64,000 bases of DNA from Parasponia andersonii (GCA_002914805.1 JXTB01000135.1:802433-866432); one strand, 5' to 3'. Counted from the first letter of the stretch, positions 36,448-48,674 are shown. Translations and numbers: made by a program. Notes: a model not told the origin generated them from the sequence alone.

Positions 36448-36521
36448 CACGTGTTAAGTCTGTAACGGCTTAAAACAAAGCCGGCCCGCGGTTGTTTGGT
36501 GAACTACTATATGGCGCCAAA
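36448..36521 (+). promoter_or_regulatory. PAS1 promoter motifs: G-box and E2F-type site
   Basis: CACGTG, the G-box core bound by bHLH and bZIP factors, is at 36448-36453. 'gcgccaaa' at 36514-36521 is the reverse complement of TTTGGCGC, a consensus E2F site. They lie about 260-330 bases upstream of the inferred leader splice donor. GC content rises locally here. Function is inferred from motif match only. Confidence 0.45.
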
Positions 36522-36777
36522 TAGTTATAGATATATCCTGCACGACTCTTCACCGTAGCATTTTATGCCCTAGCGACGATCAATAAAATCAACGGTCGTG
36601 ATCTCGTTCACTATTTTTATTTTATTTTTCTAGTTAAAAAGAAAAAAAAAAAAATAGTTGAAAAAACAAAAACATATAGATGAAGTCTGTAAAATCCGGT
36701 CTTGGTCACTGAAATCTGAAAATCGACGACTCTGTCAATTGGTCTCGATTCGTCTTCTTCAACTAGCTGAATTTCAG

Positions 36778-37049
36778 GTAACGAAGTCTTTCAATGAGAA
36801 AATTCTCTTCATTTTTCGGTGGTGAATCTCGAATTATTGTAATCCATTTGTTTGGATGATAAGAATTTGTGGGAAAATTTAACCTAGGGCAAAATCAAAC
36901 TCTGCAATTTGTTTGTTTTATGAGGCTTATGTAACTTGGAAATTAAGAATTTTTAGATTCATTTTTGGATTTTGTTTTCTTAAATTTAGTACATTATTAA
37001 TATATGCTGTGTGGTACTGACTGCTAATCTAGATTCTGGGTTATTGTAG
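36778..37049 (+). other. Intron in the PAS1 5' leader (inferred)
   Basis: 'atttcag|gtaacg' at 36777/36778 and 'ttattgtag|g' at 37049/37050 make a plausible GT-AG intron ending 37 bases before the PAS1 ATG. The upstream text (about 36680-36777) has the CT-rich look of a plant 5' leader. No transcript evidence was available. Confidence 0.55.
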
Positions 37050-37086
37050 GCTAATTTGATAAATTTTTTGGAGACGTTGATTGACG

Positions 37087-40000
37087 ATGGCTGTTGAAGA
37101 AGATGCAGAACAAGGTTTTATGCCACAGAAGAAGAAATCTTCTTCTGATGAAGATAAGAGGTATTTAATTTTTCCCCCCCAATTTTATTTATTTATTTAT
37201 TTTTTTCTGATTTGAATTAGTCAGTGAAAATTTGTCACTTCAACTGAATCTTGGTATATATTTCTTTTTGTAATGAAAAGGAGGAAGAAGATTGTTCCTG
37301 GAAGTTTGATGAAAGCTGTAATGCGGCCCGGTGGAGGTGATTCAAGACCGTCTGATGGTGATCAGGTTTAAGTACAAGTTAATTTTTATGTTCAGCTTAG
37401 AGCCTCTTAGCCAGGAAATATGAAATGTGTGATATAGATGTGTGGTTGTCACAATAGAGCTTACGTTTTTCCCAGGTCATTTATCATTGCACCATCCGAA
37501 CATTGGACGGAGTTGTTGTTGAATCTACAAGAGCAGACCATGGAGGTCAGTTTATTTTCTGCTACTTTCAACGTTTTAAACTCTGTCATACACTACCAAC
37601 TAGAGCGAGTACAGTGAAATTTCAACACCCATTTGTTTGTAGTCCGAATGAAAAATGCAAGTAGTATTCCTTTTCTCCATAGTTTAAAGGTTCTCCATTC
37701 TTCTTACCTTTAACATATCATAGGAAGCAATTCATTTTTTTTTTTTTCTGATGATTATCTTTATGTGCAACAATTCATTTTGCTTGTGCAAGAATTACTT
37801 TTTAATGAACCTTCGACTGCATATTGTGGATTGACAGTTTGATCACCAAGCTTCGAGCAAAATAAAGTCAGAGCTGAATCTTTTTTCTATTCTAATCTAT
37901 TCATTTCATTAAGTATATTAACAGGCAAGGGTATTCCAATAAGAAATGTTCTGGGCAAAAGCAAGATGATATTGGGATTGCTTGAAGGGATTCCATCGAT
38001 GCTGAAGGGTGAAGTAGCAATGGTAATGCTTTCCTGGTCACCTCGCTTTTATGTCTGTTAAAGTAGAGGAAAATTCAGAAAGAAAATGGAGCAACACATC
38101 TTAGTATTCTTTCAGTTTTTAATCTAAAGCATCTGTACTATTTTACCCAAGCAGCATTCTTTTAATTTTGCGTATCCCAAACATTGGGGAATGCTTTTGG
38201 TTCTTGCCTCTTGGGGTGTATATGCTCGAATTGAGAAAACAAGACCCCCTACCCCCACCCCCACCCAAAATAATAATAATAATAATGAAAAGAAAAAGAA
38301 AATGGCAGCAGCAACTAGAAATCTAGTTTCATATGCGGTTCATTTTTGTTGCTAATTTTACTAGGTTTGTTCTTTCTTGTTTAGTTTAAGATGAAGCCTC
38401 AATTGCACTATGGAGAGGATGATTGTCCAATCTCAGTTCCCAGTGGATTTCCGAAGGATGATGAACTTCATTTTGAGATTGAGATGATAGATTTCTTTAA
38501 AGCCAAGGCAAGGATGTTAAGCTGCAACTCTTACTTTCGAGACTTGTCTATTTTCTACTAAAGGCACTGACACTACAACATTCATATTTTCACCTGAGTT
38601 TACTTCTATTCTCATTTGATAATATTTTTGCTTTTGCTTTTAATTTCAGGTCATTAGTGATGACATGGGAGTTGTGAAAAAGGTAATAAAATGATGATAT
38701 ATTTTGTGTAGTTCACTGATTTAGTGCAGTACATCTAATATTTTTCTGAGAGGTCAAATCCTGAATAGGAGATGCTCTGAAGACAAGATGTGCATGTCTA
38801 GGTCTCCTATAACTTTTGTTTCTGTGTAGGAAATACTGGTTTAGCTGGCTTTTTACCAGGCTCTGTATTTATATGTTTGGATTAGGCCGTTCTTTTCCTT
38901 TGTCCCTTATCAAGCTCAATCAATTCTCAAATGCCAGTTGACATAAGCAGTGCATCTGTAATGTTTGACAATATCTCCTTTTTTTTTTCTTTTTTTTTTT
39001 TTTTAAATAAAAAGAAGGGAGCATTTTATAAACCATAGGCACATATAAGATATCATAAAAAATGAAACAGAAGAATGTTGGGAACAAAACCTAATAGAAT
39101 CTTGTTCAAAAATCTAGGAAGAGGCACAGGTGAATGGTTTTTGTGATTATACCCATGAGTTGAATGTATCTCAATCCATTCAAATTCAAACCATTCTATT
39201 TGATAGGTTCTCCATCTAAAATTGACAGGTCATAACTGAAGGGAAGGGTTGGGAATCACCAAGGGAGCCTTATGAAGTAAAAGCCTGGTAGGAACGTGTT
39301 CCTGCCACTGTTTGTTTCCCTTGCTGTTGTTTTTTGATAATTATTTATTAGCTTTGTTAAAATTGTCAATATGGCTGTGATCAGGATTTCTGCAAACACT
39401 GGTGATGGAAAGGAGATTGTTTCTCGTACTCAAGGAGAACCATTCTTCTTTACTTTTGGAAAGACAGAGGTTTGTGATGCATTTTTTTTCCCCTTAAAAA
39501 AATGAGGTCATAGTTAGTCATTCATTATTTTATGGATTGTGATCTTTGCACTTTCTTGCTAGTTAAAAATACTGCTCTCAATTTATATACGTGTTGGTTC
39601 CAAGTCATTCTTAAATGTAAATTTTGGACTTAAGAAACTCATGCAACACAAAATTATGTCTTGATCATTACTTAAACCCTTCTTTATAGGTACCTAAAGG
39701 CCTCGAAATGGGAATTGGTACCATGGCTCGGGGAGAGAAGGCAGTAATATATGTTACTAGTCAATACTTAACTCAGTCCCCATTCATGCCTGAAGTTGAA
39801 GGTATTGAAGAAGTTCACTTTGATGTGGAGCTTGTCCATTTTGTTCAGGTGAGAAAGCTCTTGTACCACAAATCATGGTTGCTTGTTCATACATTTCTAG
39901 TCCAAGTCCTTTTTTTTTCTCTTTTTTTTAAGGAAAAAAAAAGCTAGAATTTGAACTTCTTAAGCTTGAAAATCTGTTCTTGCAAACAGGTATTTCTTGT

Positions 40001-43000
40001 TGGTGTGCTCCGGTGGTATAATCGTCTATGACGCTTTTTTTTTTTTTTTTCGAAAAATGGTTTATATTCCTAAATCCTTTACTCGTCAACTCTGGTTACA
40101 TTATGCAAGTTATGTGAGTCTTTTAGGTTTTGCTTCATATATGTGATTTAGCTGTTAAATTATCTACAAAGTGACACCATACGTGGTATATGAATCAGTT
40201 TTACATTTTCCTATAAAGAATATTGAAACACCTGGCTGCACATTGTTGGCCATGCTGTAAGCCTATTCATAACATTGATGCTACTGGGTAATTGCTCATT
40301 TGATGTTGACTAGCAAACAAACCTACTTTCTAATACACATTTTATTGCCTCACTTTTCTTTCTATTTTTAAGTTCTTCTTTTGAGTCCTAGAACATTTTA
40401 GTATGTAAGCTGAATTTTTTTTCTTTTTCTTTTTTCATTTGACACATTATATGAAGAAAAATTTGAAATCTCTGAAAATGTTGGGAACATTGATACATAA
40501 GGGTACAACAAATGTTACACATGGTACTTCATTTAGCAACTGTCTGTACCTTGTTAACAATACTTCTTGCAATTTATTGTTAGTCGTGAAAACTAACAAC
40601 TTTCACAGGTGAGGGACATGCTTGGAGATGGGCGTCTAATAAAACGTCGCATACAAGATGGAAAAGGTACGAGTATGGATTTTTTTTTTCCTTTTTTTTT
40701 TTTTTTATTGTCAAATGTGTTACCTAGAAAGCATAGATTAGGAAATGTTTGCAAAATTCAGCAAATTTTTATCAGTTTCTTCCTCAATATGACCTTTCTT
40801 TTCTAAGTGCTACTATCTCTGATTAATTTAGATGGCTGATTGTTCTTCTAATTGACATTTTTGTATCATACAAAGTTATCTTATGTATTTTTTTTTCCCC
40901 ATAATTGGATGTGTTGAATAATTAGGTGATTTCCCTATGGACTGCCCCCTCCATGACAGTCTATTACGCGTCCATTACAAGGGCATGCTTCTATATGAAG
41001 AAAATAGAATCTTTTACGATACTAGAATTGATAACAATGGACAACCTTTGGAGTTCAGTTCGGGAGAAGGCCTTGTGAGTTTTTAGCATCTCCACAGATA
41101 AATCTAACTATGCTCAGCATGCTTTTTTCTTTTTTAAATTACAATTATTATGCTATAGACCATGTCCTTGACAGAGTTTACAAACTGCAATTTCTGCTGA
41201 AGGATTGCTTCTATATGTGGGTTTGTTACTCATTCAATTCTTGCTATAAGTCTATCTTTTTGTGGTAGGTTCCTGAGGGATTTGAAATGTGTGTTCGTTT
41301 AATGCTGCCTGGAGAGATTGCTCTTGTCACATGTCCTCCTGATTATGCATATGACAAGTTTCCGAGGTTACTCTCTAAATTCTAGTTTACCCCTCTATAG
41401 TAGTTATCTTCAATTGTTAATACCATTTGTAGAGTAGTGCATTATTAAGGAAATTGTCCTGTTGTCAATATCATTCTCATTCTTACTTTTGTTCTTCCCT
41501 TTTATTTCCAATACTTCAGGCCAGCTAATGTTCCTGAAGGGGCCCATATTCAGTGGGAGATTGAACTTCTTGGCTTTGAGATGCCTAAGGTAATTTTCTT
41601 GGCTTTGAGATGCCTAAGGCATTTTGTGTTTCTTCTCAAGGAATTTGTTCATCTTCAAAGTCTGAAATCTAATTTCATTTCATTTTGAAGATATTCTATT
41701 TCTTTAGAATTTGCGGTGGTTTTTGTTGCTGCGTACTTCACCAATCAAATGTTGAGGAGATATTTATCATGATTCAAATCATTGTTGCAGGATTGGACTG
41801 GTATGAACTTTCAAAGTATAATGGATGACGCAGAGAAGATCAGAAGTACGGTATGCATTAGTAACATCTAACTTGCATAGTTGCTTGTGTATGCATATGT
41901 TTTATGTGCATACACATATGCATTTATGCTGACCCCACCTTGTTCTTCAATTGGTTTTATCTGTTCCTAGTTATTTCCCTTTCTAATATGGGTTTATTTT
42001 AGTATACGGATATTTGGAATATATATCTGATATTATTTTCATTTCTAGGGTAACAGGCTCTTCAAAGAAGGTAAATATGAACTTGCAAAGGCAAAGTATG
42101 ACAAGGTAATTTATCTATCCTCACGGCAAATTTGTGTTAAGCATTTGAGATGGTTGATTATTCCGTCAAATGTATTGTCCCTTATTTTAGAATGCCATAT
42201 GTAAACTATATTAGCTCAGACCTCATTGATAAAGAACATTGTAACAAGAGTAAATATGGTTTGGTTATCTCGCAATCCTATGGACAGCTGGTGCTATGCC
42301 TACGTTAAATAAACAATGCTCGCAGGTGATGTCTGTCCAGGTGTTTCATATCTGTCAAAAGAAGTGCTTTGTTTTGGACCATTTAACTACTTGGTGTTTA
42401 GACAAAATAATGACAGAATTTGACCCCTGATTCTCTTATTGTGATATTATTCTGAGAAACCTGGAACTTTGATTGTCGTCTCATGCTGAGGTAATTGCTG
42501 TACAGGTGCTTCGGGAATTTAATCATGTCAACCCACAAGATGATGAGGAAGGGAAAGTGTTTGTGGATACACGTGTAAGTATTTGGTTTACCTCTGTTCG
42601 TTTTCTGAAACTTCTTTGGCTCCTCTTCTTAACTTATTTCAACCTATTCGAGGCTGATTTTCTCTTCATTTTGGACACGAAGAATTTGTTACATCTGAAT
42701 GTTGCTGCTTGCTATCTGAAGATGGGGGAATGCAAAAAATCAGTTGAGACGTGCAACAAGGTACCTCTTCTCAAGTATGTTTTGTCTGTTACCTTGACAA
42801 ATTTTTATCAATCTAAACAGTACTTGGAGGTAATCCGTGCCTAAGAGAATTATGATACCAAAGCTGTAGTAATTACAGTAATTAACTAAATAATCTTGTG
42901 ACATATATTAGAAGCAAAAGGCAAACAGCCCTGGTTCTCTGCATGCAGCCTCTCGTTTTCTGCATGTGTTGGTTGGTGTTGGATAAATGGTTTAATTTGA

Positions 43001-44014
43001 AATAGTGTTCCGAAATCCCTATTGGCACTAAAATGGATGGTATCATTTGTTTTTCCTTGTTTTTTAATGTTGGGGGATGAGGAAGTATGGGATGATTTGT
43101 AAATGTCATCGATAATAGACCTCCTTAGATGTGGTTGGCAAGTAATGTAGACATCACTCTCGTATGCTCGAGTGGTGTTGGGCCCTTATTGTGAACATAG
43201 TTAACAGGTTAAGCTTTTTTTCTTTTAAAATAAGATACATTTATGGGACTTGAACCCCAGACCACACACTCAAGTGGCAATTCTCAGGTCAAGATTAGTC
43301 TAAGATGTTATGCGATTATGGTTTAAGGCTTTTTATTTATTTATTTATTTTTGGTTACTGATGGCATTATAGGTCTTGGAGGCAAATCCTGCACATGTCA
43401 AAGCTCTTTACCGCCGTGGTATGGCCTATATGGCAGGTGGAGATTTTGAGGAAGCAAGGACTGATTTCCAAATGGTTTGTCCTCTTATTGCGTCATTAGC
43501 TTCAATATGATTTTAAGATCTATTCTTTGATGTTTTATAATTTACTTCTGGATGCTATTAGATGATAAAAGCGGACAAGTCATCAGAACCTGATGCAAAA
43601 GCTGCTCTGTTAAAACTGAAGCAAAAGGAGCAGGTTACCTATTGTATTCTATTCTGTTATTTTAAATTAACTGTACATGCTGTGTCCTATGCATTATAAG
43701 AACATTCCTCCCCCCTTTTTTTTCCTTTTTCACTGCGTGGTGAGCAGGAAGTTGAGCGGAAAGTTCGGAAACAATTTAAGGGACTATTCGACAAGAAGCC
43801 GGGAGAAATTTCACATGCTGGAACTGAAGAGGAAGAAGATAAGACTCTAGCTAAAGACCAGAAGGAGGGTGACGACGGAGATTCAGATGGCAATAATTCT
43901 GAGGAATCCCATGAAGCCGTAGAGGATGTGCGTCAAGCGAGTTGGTTCTCACTTTGGCCCACTGGGAGAAGACTATTTTCGTCTCTTGGCCTGCAAAGAT
44001 GTACAATTTTGTGA
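37087..44014 (+). CDS. PAS1: PASTICCINO1, FKBP-type immunophilin with TPR domain
   Basis: Twenty coding exons with consistent phases give 621 aa (the Arabidopsis protein is about 635): 37087-37160, 37281-37365, 37476-37545, 37925-38022, 38385-38507, 38650-38682, 39229-39287, 39385-39469, 39690-39848, 40609-40666, 40926-41074, 41269-41366, 41520-41589, 41791-41850, 42049-42105, 42506-42574, 42683-42760, 43373-43474, 43562-43633, 43748-44014. FKBP domains lie at about 54-145 ('VIYHCTIRTLDG'), 175-257 and 290-384 ('LRVHYKGMLL'). TPRs at about 402-515 include 'GNRLFKEGKYELAKAKYDKV' and 'ALYRRGMAYMAGGDFEEA'. An acidic stretch precedes the hydrophobic C-terminus ('WFSLWPTGRRLF'). In Arabidopsis PAS1 restrains cell proliferation and scaffolds the very-long-chain fatty acid elongase at the ER. 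The fifth coding intron is GC-AG. A poly(A) signal lies at 44208-44213. Confidence 0.96.
38508..38649 (+). other. PAS1: GC-AG intron in PAS1
   Basis: The exon ends 'gccaag' at 38507 and the intron begins 'gcaagg', ending 'tttcag' at 38649. This junction gives FFKAK|VISDD in frame, as in PAS1 homologues. The nearest downstream GT (38515-38516) would add 8 bases and shift the frame. The donor otherwise matches the strong AAG|GCAAG form usual for GC introns. Confidence 0.85.
41567..41619 (+). repeat. 24-bp duplication across a PAS1 splice donor
   Basis: The segment 'ttcttggctttgagatgcct' plus 'aagg' occurs at 41567-41590 and again at 41596-41619, five bases later. The first copy ends the thirteenth coding exon and its donor is 'aag|gtaatt'. 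The second copy lies inside the intron and reads 'aag|gcattt'. The reading frame fits only the first copy. Confidence 0.9.
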
Positions 44015-44080
44015 TCACTATTAGGAGTAACATTTTATATTTGAACCACTTGAGCTATTAGTTTGGTTAAATTTGCTCCA

Positions 44081-44128
44081 GAGAGAGAGAGAGAGAGAGA
44101 GAAAGGGGAGGGGGAGAGAGAGAGAGAA
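44081..44128. repeat. (GA)n microsatellite in PAS1 3' UTR
   Basis: GA dinucleotide runs, interrupted by 'aaaggggaggggg', lie about 70 bases after the PAS1 stop and before its poly(A) signal at 44208. Confidence 0.85.
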
Positions 44129-44250
44129 ATTATAGTCTAGATGTAAGGGATATATAGCTCACTAAGAAATGCAAAATGCACGATGAACTCTTGCTGCTTT
44201 GTAACCCAATAAAAGATGTGAAGGCATTAATAATAGATGTCAAAAAGAGA

Positions 44251-44430
44251 GATGCAAAGTGCATTGATTGATTGAATCCGAAATGTGGAACGAGGGAAGA
44301 TGCCCGTTACCTGTTTGAGAGAATGCCCCAAAAAAATAATTGTTGGCTATGCTGTTCATGGATACTCTGATGATTCTTTCACGGGTTTTTGTTCGATGAT
44401 GAGGGAAGGTAAATGTTCGGACGTTAATAG
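44251..44430 (+). pseudogene. Partial duplicate of the neighbouring PPR gene
   Basis: This segment matches 45573-45760 of the intact PPR gene, sharing 'gtttgagagaatg', 'ggctatgctgttca' and 'ggatactctgatgattctt'. An internal deletion of about 20 bases removes the 'DLVSWNVI' part. The copy runs past the exon end into the first intron bases ('gaaggtaaat'), so it came from DNA, not from a spliced transcript. It sits just after the PAS1 poly(A) signal and just before a (CT)n run. It cannot encode a PPR protein. Confidence 0.88.
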
Positions 44431-44452
44431 TAAAGTTCCAGAAACAAAATAT

Positions 44453-44453
<1 letters not shown>

Positions 44454-44492
<39 letters not shown>
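44454..44492. repeat. (CT)n microsatellite
   Basis: An uninterrupted CT dinucleotide run follows the PPR fragment by about 25 bases. Confidence 0.9.
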
Positions 44493-44498
<6 letters not shown>

Positions 44499-45095
44499 AG
44501 TGTGTAATAATTTTACAAGTAAAATGGACCTACCAGTTTCTTTAACTTATTCTCAATTAAGTACATTTTGCGACAATCTAACAGAGGTTTAATGTAATTT
44601 TTCTTTTTTAAATGAGGTTTAATTTAAGTTTACAGGATTATACTTTCGGGAAAAACTAGTGTCTTTTCATAAAAGAGATAAAATAACATTTTCAAAGCCG
44701 TAACTAGTATCCATCTACTTGAAATGTGACAAAAGAATGTGCGTAGAAGTTGGAGCACATATTTAAAATTCTTTATTGAGTCTGCAAATATTTTTTTTGT
44801 CAAAACAAGAAAATCAAAAGAGAGAATTTGAATACCTTTAAGAATGCAGAACAAGTGGGAAGACTACTTGGTGTGGCCCATTCATTAGAACTGATTCGTG
44901 GTCACGAGTTTTAGTGGCGATAATTTTTTGGAGCGCTATTTTGGTCGCCCTAGACCTCTCTTTACTTTTTCAGGAAAAATAATAATAAAAAAAATTGGTG
45001 GATTACAAAACGGTCCACAAATAAAAATAAAAAAGGGGTTGCTCCAGTAAACCAAAATCTATTTATTCCAAGTCAACAACACTCATCCTTAAATT
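44493..45095. other. Upstream region of the PPR gene
   Basis: No gene is seen. It is AT-rich and separates the PPR fragment from the PPR gene start. It should contain the PPR promoter, but no single TATA box stands out. Confidence 0.5.
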
Positions 45096-47127
45096 ATGCA
45101 AGTCCCATGTAGGACTGTTAGACTAATGGTGTCCAAACTAACTCATTCAGGCTCTTATTACTCTCTGTTTATGAATATATTGCAACTATGTATTGATAGA
45201 TCAACAGTTGTACCTGGTCTTCTAGTTCACAACCGTGTTTTAACAAATGGGTTCGGCTCAAATGTTCATTTGAACACGAAACTCGTTATCTTTTATGCCA
45301 AATTTGGCCGAGTGCTGGCGGCTCATAGCGTTTTCGATAGAATGGATGAAAAGAGTGTTGTTTCTTGGACTGCTATGATTTCTGGGTACACCCAGAATGG
45401 GTGTTTTAGAGATGCTTTAATGGTGTTTTTGGAAATGTGTAGAGCTGGGATTAAAGCTAACCAGTTTGGGTATGGAAGCACCTTGAGGGCTTGTACTGGT
45501 TTGAGATGTTTGGAGACTGGGATTCAGATACATGGGTGTATTCAGAAGAGCAGGTTCGTTGACAATTTGTTTGTGCAGAGTGCTTTGATTGATTTTCATT
45601 CGAAATGTGGGGAGATGGTAGATGCGCGTTATGTGTTTGAGAGAATGTCCAAGAGGGACTTGGTTTCTTGGAATGTGATAATTGGTGGCTATGCTGTTCA
45701 GGGATACTCTGATGATTCTTTCCGAGTGTTTTGTTCAATGATCAGAGAAGGTAAATATTTAGGTTTTGCCACTGAAATTCCTAGACTGTTATGCCTAGGA
45801 ACTTCGCTTGTTTCCTTTTCTTTGGTTCAATGTCAAGTAACATGCATTTTCTACTTCTGTAATTTGATACTCAGTTTAGCATATGCTGCGACAATCTAGC
45901 CGAGTTTTAATGGCCATGTTTGTTGGGTTTCTTCTTCTTCTTCTTTTTTTTTTTTTTTTCCTAGAGAAATTATATATTTTTAGTAGATTGTTTTCATTTC
46001 CTTGTTTAAATGAAAATTCTCGGTGCTCAATAGGAAAACACCCAGATTGCTTCACATTGGGAAGTCTTTTGAGAGCCTTAGCAGGAGGGAGTTGTCTAGC
46101 TAAGGTTAGTCAAGTGCATAGACTCATCATCCAACTAGGTTTTGGATTATATAAGACTTTGAGTGGCTCACTAATCAATGCTTATGCAAAATGTGGAAGC
46201 GTGGAAGTTTCTCATCAATTATACAACAGTATGTCAGAAAAGGATATTGTATCTTGCACTGCTTTGATAATTGGATATGCACAAGAGGGTCACCACAGTA
46301 TAGATGCCCTGGATGTCTTCAAAGAAATGACTCGTATGCTCGTGGTAATAGATAATATTGCACTATGTGCTATGCTTAATATTTGTGCCAACATAGCCTC
46401 ATTGAGCTTGGGAAAACAAATCCATGCACTTACTTATAAACATCAACCTTGTTATGATGTGGCTATGGGCAATGCTCTGATTGACATGTATGCAAAAACT
46501 GGAGAAATTGAAGAAGCTAACCGTGCTTTTAATGAGATGAAGGAGAAAAACATCATTTCATGGACATCATTAATGGCTGGATATGGGAAGCATGGCTTTG
46601 GACATAAGGCAATTGAGCTTTATAAGAAGATGGAATGTGAGGGATTAAAGCCTAACGATGTTACATTCTTGTCCCTTCTCTTTGCTTGCAGTCATACTGG
46701 ATTGACTGGTGAAGGATGGAAATGCTTCAATGATATGGTCAGCAAGCATGGCATCTTACCCCGAGCAGAACACATTGCGTGTTTGGTAGATATTTTTGCA
46801 CGTGGAGGCTGGTTAGAAGAAGCTTGTCAGCTTATAAGCAAGATGAATATCAAGCCTAATGCATCGGTTTGGGGTTCCATTCTCGGGGCATGTAGTGTAC
46901 ATGGCAATATGTCTCTTGGAGAAGTAGCAGCTAAGCATCTATTTCATGAGGATCCTGATAATTCTGTTAACTATCTTGTTCTAGCAAGCATATATTCAGC
47001 AGCTGGTGCCTGGGACAATGCTAGAAAAATGAGGAATTTAATAGAAAAGAAGCGTTTAAAGAAGGAACCAGGACGTAGCCTTTTACAGCCTACACAGAAC
47101 AAACTTGTACTCTTGAAGCCAAGTTAA
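45096..47127 (+). CDS. PPR protein, PLS class, E subgroup (At3g20730-like)
   Basis: Two exons, 45096-45750 and 46034-47127, joined by a GT-AG intron in phase 1, give 582 aa. The first ATG is used; the N-terminal 27 residues are basic with no acidic residue, consistent with an organelle-targeting peptide. PPR units include 'SVVSWTAMISGYTQNG', 'DLVSWNVIIGGYAVQGY', 'DIVSCTALIIGYAQEGH' and 'NIISWTSLMAGYGKHG', alternating with L/S units ('NALIDMYAKTGEIEEANRAF'). An E-type tail follows from about residue 495 ('ASVWGSILGACSVHGN', 'NYLVLASIYSAAGAWDNARKM'). There is no DYW domain. Such proteins act in mitochondrial or chloroplast RNA editing or processing; the target is unknown. A poly(A) signal lies at 47196-47201. 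Confidence 0.93.
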
Positions 47128-48674
47128 AATTTCAAAACTATCTGTGTACGTTGCTGGTGGAAATAATGGCTTGTCCCATGTTACATAACAGTGGCAATAA
47201 ACGTTTTCTCTTCCACATTAAGCTCATGGCCTTCTGATCTTTACGGTATTGACTTTTCTTAGTCTTGACTTATTTGTATTTTTCTTGATCCAACTACCAA
47301 CATGTCAATGGTCTTTAAGCACTACTTTATTTATTTATTATTTATTTTTTTGCACAAATCTGGATATCCTCATTGAGCTTGTGCTGCCAATAGAATATAT
47401 ATGTCAATTCCCTTTATATCTTACTCATGGAATTGCTCATACACAAAAGTTGGCTGCAGGAAATTGTCACCAAGTGGGAAGAACTAGGCTGGAAAATCTC
47501 TGATCGAATTCTCAACACTGAATCTGTGAATCACCAAGGACCAAGATATGTTGGTGCTGAAAAATGTTAGCTGGATTCAGAGCATAAAAAGAGTAAGACT
47601 CACTATCTGATGGTATGTTTCTAAGCTATCTTATTATGATCTCTACTATATTCTTTCTATTTGGTAAATTATTGGAAGTTTTTGCATGCTCTTAAGATGG
47701 AGCATATCAAATTACCGTAGTTGATGTTTGACTCTGAACCCCAGCCATTTTGTTTTTGGGATGGGCAACACTGCAATAACCTCAAAGAATACGGACACAT
47801 ACTTACCTACACCAATAGTCATATCAATTTGTTTTTATCTCTTAGTTCTCTAAATTATCTTTGAGTTTCTACACTTGGCCACTTCTTGTTGTGTAATGAG
47901 AGCTACACCATATTCCTATAATCCTATTAGCGCTTTAGACGAAACAACATATTCATGTAGTTTTATAGTTTTAAAAGTTGGTCTGGCCTAGCCTTATAGT
48001 ATGTCTGTATCTGATGAATATTATCTGATCTGATCTTCTCTAACCAGCAACGTAAGAAATCCAATAAAAAGGTAAAAGTAAAAGAAACTTTTTATTCTGG
48101 ATTCCATCTGTCTAAACTGTGTTGGTATCTATAAAGCCAGAAAGAGGTTCACTTCTTGCTCGTAGTCATACCATGTCCGTACAGATAATGGTAAACCAAC
48201 ATATCCATATCCCAGGGTTCCGCAGTCCTAAGGGAAAAACCCCATTATGCCACATCTTATTTTTGCACACTATATTGCTGTAATCTTTTTAGTTTCTTTT
48301 TTTATAAGTTGCTTATTCTTATTTTTGTTGTCCCAGCTAGTACTAGTCATCAGACCCTAGTATGAATATTGCAACAAAGAGACTTTTAAGGATGATTGTG
48401 TCAATCAATCGCGACTGCTCAATTCTAGTTATTGGTAAGTGTGAGCACCACAGCGATTTCTCTGTGGGAAACCAATCAATGGTCCATATTAGGAGTCGCA
48501 ATTGTTCATAGCACTCAATATAATAACAGCATTAAAATAATTGTAAGCAAAGCACATTTGAAACTACGATGTCATTACACAGAAATCAGCATTACATGCC
48601 TTAATTTCAGACCAAGTTCTTGTCACCAACATGAACCATAGCTAAACTGAGAGCGAAGACCATACAAAGAAGAC
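47128..48674. other. PPR 3' UTR and spacer between convergent genes
   Basis: The PPR transcript (plus) and the COPT transcript (minus) converge here. After 'gcag' at 47460 an open stretch of about 110 bases runs to a TAG near 47570 and could be an alternative 3' exon ('EIVTKWEELGWKISDRI'), but I recognise no homology. Otherwise no gene is seen. Confidence 0.5.

Noticed and set aside
45417-45738. Minus-strand open frames inside the PPR first exon
   Set aside because: Antisense shadows of the PPR coding exon.
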